A model generated the notes under the pieces. That model was given only the letters and a program-made list of their open reading frames with translations. It was not told the origin of the DNA and ran no database searches. Made by a program: the position numbers and the translations under genes. A stretch of 64,000 nucleotides of DNA, taken from NCBI RefSeq assembly GCF_027922185.1, contig NZ_BSFE01000012.1, positions 43,768 to 107,767 on the forward strand, read 5' to 3'. Source of the stretch: Maricaulis virginensis. GTDB lineage: Bacteria > Pseudomonadota > Alphaproteobacteria > Caulobacterales > Maricaulaceae. Position 1 is the stretch's first letter. Each line of letters begins with the position of its first letter. This document shows positions 61,282 through 64,000 of this stretch, in pieces.

Positions 61282-62136
61282 TTAGCGTGCTGCCGCCTCG
61301 TAGGCGAGCATGGCGCGCTTGCGTTCGACACCCCAGTGATAGCCGGTCAGCTGCCCGTCTGCCGCAATCACGCGGTGGCAGGGGATCAGCCAGGCGACCG
61401 GGTTGGCCCCGACCGCCGCACCCACGGCGCGCGCCGCCTTGGGCGTCCGGACCTGCTCGGCAATCGACTTGTAGCTTGTCGTCTCGCCGGCCGGGATCTC
61501 CAGCAGGGCCCGCCAGACCTGGCGCTGCCAGGGCGTGCCATAGAGCGCCAGCGGCACCGGCGCACCGGGCCCGCCGCCCAGGAAGATCCGCCCGGCCCAG
61601 GCCCGCGCCTCCGCGTCGTCGCGGACATAGTCTGCGGCGGGAAAGCGAGCGTGCAGATCGTCGAAGGCCGTGTCGATATCCGGTTCGGCAAAGGCGAGGG
61701 CGGAGAGGCCGCGCGGCGCGATCAGCAGCACCGCTTCGCCGAAGGGCGTGGGCGTTGCGCCCCAGACGAAGCTCAGCCCGGCGCCGCGCCGTTTTGCATC
61801 GCCCGGCGTGACGGCTTCGTGGGCGATGAAGAGATCGTGCAGCCGGCCGGGGCCCGACAGACCCGCATCGAAGGCGGCATCGAGAATGCTGGCGCCGTCC
61901 TCCAGCGCCTCGCGCGCGGCGCCATGGGCCAGCGCGCCGACATATTTCTTCGGGCTCAGCCCCACCCAGCGGGTGAAGAGGCGCTGGAAATGGTGCGGCG
62001 ACAGGCCGGTCGAGCGGGCTGCGGCGTCCAGATCGGGGTGGTCGCGCCAGTTCTCGCCCAGCCAGGCGAGGGCCGAGGCGATGCGGCGATAATCACGGCA
62101 GGCCGTGTCGAGATCGAGATTCTGTGCGGTCATCAT
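61282..62136 (-). CDS. AraC-type HTH fused to methylated-DNA--cysteine methyltransferase (Ada-like)
   Basis: A 284-aa fusion. An AraC-type DNA-binding domain (DAAARSTGLSPHHFQRLFTRW, split as needed) covers residues ~35-110, and the alkyltransferase domain follows with IPAGETTSYKSIAEQV, the active-site Cys in LIPCHRVIAADG near 255 and GYHWGVERKRAML. The N-terminal zinc/phosphotriester domain of Ada is absent, so it cannot sense methylphosphotriesters that way. It repairs O6-methylguanine. Confidence 0.92.
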   Translation of the reverse strand: MMTAQNLDLDTACRDYRRIASALAWLGENWRDHPDLDAAARSTGLSPHHFQRLFTRWVGLSPKKYVGALAHGAAREALEDGASILDAAFDAGLSGPGRLHDLFIAHEAVTPGDAKRRGAGLSFVWGATPTPFGEAVLLIAPRGLSALAFAEPDIDTAFDDLHARFPAADYVRDDAEARAWAGRIFLGGGPGAPVPLALYGTPWQRQVWRALLEIPAGETTSYKSIAEQVRTPKAARAVGAAVGANPVAWLIPCHRVIAADGQLTGYHWGVERKRAMLAYEAAAR

Positions 62137-62145
62137 GCGGCCAGT

Positions 62146-62745
62146 CTAGCCACCGCTCGGCACCGCTCCACCCGGTTCTTGCGCCCGGTCCTTCGGGGTG
62201 TCCTGCGACGCCTCTCGGGCCGGATTGAGCGAGCGGCGTGCCGTATCGATCGCCGCCCCCAGCGCTTCGGCAAATTCGCCGCGCTCGGGCGGGCTGAGAA
62301 AACTGCCCAGCACCAGCGCGCGGCCATGGGCGCTCAACGCCAGCTGGGCGTGGTGTTCACCCGGATCGATCAGCCGCAGCTGCACCCAGGCCGTGGGCAA
62401 GCGATAGCGGCGGCGATGCCCGGTCGGGTGCTGGCGCACCACCTCGATATCGCGCGCATTCACCGTCACCCATTCGCGCGCGCGGCCATCGCGATAGGAA
62501 ATCCGGAAAGCCAGCCAGACCAGAAAGGCATCGAGCCCGAAAAACGGCGTCACCGGCCAGGCCCCGATGGTGATGAACAGCATGCCGGCGCTGAAGGAGA
62601 TAATGGCGATGGCGATCATCAGCGCCGTGAAGGCGGGGTTGGGCAGCGACCGGTTGGGCGCCAGTTCGGCCTCCATGAAGGCCGGGCCCTCATGCGGCGC
62701 GACGGCCTCCGCCTCGGCGGGCCAGCTTTCCACGATCGTGCGCAT
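62146..62745 (-). CDS. DUF2244 domain membrane protein
   Basis: A 199-aa protein typical of DUF2244: EAELAPNRSLPNPAFTALMI near residue 26-45, two transmembrane helices (IAIAIISFSAGMLFITI, FFGLDAFLVWLAF), RREWVTVNARDIEVV-type segment near 90 and SPPERGEFAEALG near 151. The disordered tail is Ala/Pro-rich. Members are often near nth or cytochrome oxidase genes; role unknown. It is divergent from nth. Confidence 0.88.
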   Translation of the reverse strand: MRTIVESWPAEAEAVAPHEGPAFMEAELAPNRSLPNPAFTALMIAIAIISFSAGMLFITIGAWPVTPFFGLDAFLVWLAFRISYRDGRAREWVTVNARDIEVVRQHPTGHRRRYRLPTAWVQLRLIDPGEHHAQLALSAHGRALVLGSFLSPPERGEFAEALGAAIDTARRSLNPAREASQDTPKDRAQEPGGAVPSGG

Positions 62746-62838
62746 GACGGGCAAGATAGTCGCTCCTGTGGCCGAGACAATGGCCGCCGGGTCCGCTCGC
62801 CGGATGACAGGCCGCGCGAAGCGGCTATACCTGCGGCC

Positions 62839-63555
62839 ATGACGACATCGACGCCCCGCAAGACCGCCGCCAGACCGAAATCCCGCCGCAAGCCGCAGCC
62901 GCGCGGCCTTTCGCGCGAGCAGGCCCACGACCTGATGGCGCGGCTGGCGCAGGACCGGCCCGCGCCGCGCACCGAGCTGGACTATACCAATCCCTATACG
63001 CTGCTGGTCGCGGTCGCCCTGTCGGCCCAGGCCACCGATGTCGGCGTGAACAAGGCGACGAAGCTTTTGTTCCAGGAGGCCGATACGCCGGAGAAGATGG
63101 TCGCGCTGGGCGAGGATCATGTGCGCGACCGCATCAAGACGATCGGCCTGTTCCGCAACAAGGCCAAGAATGTCATCGCCCTGTCGAAAATCCTGATCGA
63201 GCAGCATGGCGGTATCGTGCCCGCCGAACGCGAGGCGCTGGAAGCGCTGCCGGGCGTCGGCCGCAAGACGGCGAATGTGGTGCTCAACGAGGCCTTCGGC
63301 GTGCCCACCATCGCCGTCGACACACATATCTTCCGCGTCTCCAACCGCACCAGACTCGCCCCGGGCAAGGACCCGCTGGCCGTCGAAAAGCGGCTGGAAA
63401 AGATCATGCCCGACGAATTCCGCCAGGGCGCCCACCACTGGCTGATCCTGCACGGCCGCTATGTCTGCAAGGCCCGCAAGCCGGAATGCTGGCGCTGCCC
63501 GATCGAGGATCTGTGCCAGTTCAGGGACAAGACACCCGCCCCGAAAGGGATTTGA
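62839..63555 (+). CDS. nth: Endonuclease III
   Basis: Nth (238 aa) is a DNA glycosylase/AP lyase for oxidised pyrimidines. The helix-hairpin-helix LPGVGRKTANVVLNEAFG has the catalytic Lys near 143, and the catalytic Asp is in VDTHIFRVSNR near 161. The Fe-S ligands follow C-x6-C-x2-C-x5-C (CKARKPECWRCPIEDLC). Basic N terminus (RKTAARPKSRRKPQ). Complete. Confidence 0.97.
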   Translation: MTTSTPRKTAARPKSRRKPQPRGLSREQAHDLMARLAQDRPAPRTELDYTNPYTLLVAVALSAQATDVGVNKATKLLFQEADTPEKMVALGEDHVRDRIKTIGLFRNKAKNVIALSKILIEQHGGIVPAEREALEALPGVGRKTANVVLNEAFGVPTIAVDTHIFRVSNRTRLAPGKDPLAVEKRLEKIMPDEFRQGAHHWLILHGRYVCKARKPECWRCPIEDLCQFRDKTPAPKGI

Positions 63556-63589
63556 GGCGAAGGGCTTGCCCTGACACCCTCTCTATCTT

Positions 63590-63608
63590 CCCCGGACTTG
63601 TTCCGGGG
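63590..63608. repeat. CCCCGGA/TCCGGGG repeat, copy 2
   Basis: CCCCGGA-CTTGT-TCCGGGG, perfect 7-bp arms around a 5-nt loop, 35 nt after the nth stop; it may serve as the nth transcript end. Confidence 0.7.
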
Positions 63609-63693
63609 CCTGGTGGTCTCGACGCGCTCGCGCTGACGCCGGCCACACCCGGTTCGAGGGGCGGCGGTGATCCACTCTTCACCTTTGCCAGGC

Positions 63694-63712
63694 TCCGGAA
63701 CGGGGTCCGGGG
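63694..63712. repeat. CCCCGGA/TCCGGGG repeat, copy 3 (inverted)
   Basis: Reads TCCGGAACGGGGTCCGGGG on the plus strand; the opposite strand matches copy 1 apart from one arm base. Confidence 0.6.
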
Positions 63713-63912
63713 AAACCGGCTGGGTCTGGCCCCTGGACCGGGGAGCGGTCGAAGGGGGTAAGTGAATGCGCGCTACGCGCTCTGCGGTTCTGCGCACCGC
63801 CCCCTCAGTCCGCTGACGCGGACAGCTCCCCCGCAAGCGGGGCGAGCCCTTGCTTCCCTGACACCCACTCCGTTTTCCCGATACGGCCCACTTTCCCCAA
63901 CCTCACCGCTTT

Positions 63913-63938
63913 CCCCGGACTTGTTGTTCAGCCCGGGG
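63913..63938. repeat. CCCCGG/CCGGGG repeat, copy 4
   Basis: CCCCGG (63913-63918) and CCGGGG (63933-63938) around 14 nt (ACTTGTTGTTCAGC); its left flank ACCGCTTT is identical to that of copy 1. Confidence 0.6.
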
Positions 63939-64000
63939 ACATCATTAACGGGTGTTCGGAGACATGGTTGACACCTTGTGGCTTGGATTTCGTCTCTTGG

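Larger units (their letters stand above)
63556..64000. other. Gene-free right edge with palindromic repeats
   Basis: No gene is supported. Three copies of the CCCCGGA palindrome lie here. From about 63949 the sequence GTGTTCGGAGACATGGTTGAC resembles an insertion-sequence end I associate with IS481-type elements, but no transposase is within the window. Confidence 0.55.

Overview
The window is chromosomal housekeeping DNA from a GC-rich alphaproteobacterium. The gene content and order (rimP-nusA-ylxR-infB; tsaB-rimI-fur-miaB-phoH-ybeY-corC-lnt; mutS-glnD-murJ-trpS; YraN-rsmI-lipoprotein; hemW-rdgB-rph-hrcA-grpE; dnaK-dnaJ-dapB) are typical of Caulobacterales / Hyphomonadales-like bacteria. A Maricaulis or Glycocaulis relative is my best guess, from memory of gene order rather than from a search. 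I see no rRNA, tRNA, CRISPR array, intact transposase or prophage.

Layout. 4-8639: translation and transcription genes on the minus strand (XRE regulator, trmB, rimP, nusA, ylxR, infB, rbfA), with two plus-strand SnoaL-like genes wedged between infB and rbfA. 8725-18943: minus-strand maturation, repair and regulation genes (lnt, corC-like, ybeY, phoH, miaB, an MFS exporter, fur, rimI, tsaB, nitroreductase, NifU-like, UspA). 19018-32861: copper chaperone, trpS, murJ, a frameshifted secreted small protein, glnD and mutS, then divergent maeB and an AmpG-like permease. 32888-43210: hybrid histidine kinase, comM, gshB, BON lipoprotein, YraN, rsmI, LpoA-like lipoprotein, hemW, rdgB. 43211-44388: a compact module of a 38-aa membrane peptide, a DUF2975 protein and a YozG-like XRE regulator behind palindromic operators. 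44754-52514: rph, hrcA, grpE, a GltS-like flavoprotein, a putative zinc peptidase, twin glycine-zipper lipoproteins, AlkB and a lipoprotein. 52873-58907: dnaK, an FkbM methyltransferase, dnaJ, a membrane protein and dapB. 59065-63555: WYL regulator, VOC lyase, membrane proteins, Ada-like protein, nth. The right edge is gene-free repeat DNA.

How it fits together. Most genes serve ribosome maturation, tRNA modification, protein folding, DNA repair and envelope biogenesis. Many are translationally coupled by 4-nt or 1-nt overlaps. Against that background the accessory genes stand out because they sit inside clusters that are normally contiguous: the SnoaL pair, the MFS gene between fur and miaB, the small secreted gene between murJ and glnD, the DUF2975/XRE module between rdgB and rph, and the methyltransferase between dnaK and dnaJ.

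The most interesting signals are: a 10-bp long-range inverted repeat that would mask the infB ribosome-binding site; a promoter plus terminator-like hairpin in the rimP-nusA leader; a C8 tract that breaks a signal-peptide-bearing gene; and the TATCG-type operators upstream of the small-peptide/DUF2975/XRE module.
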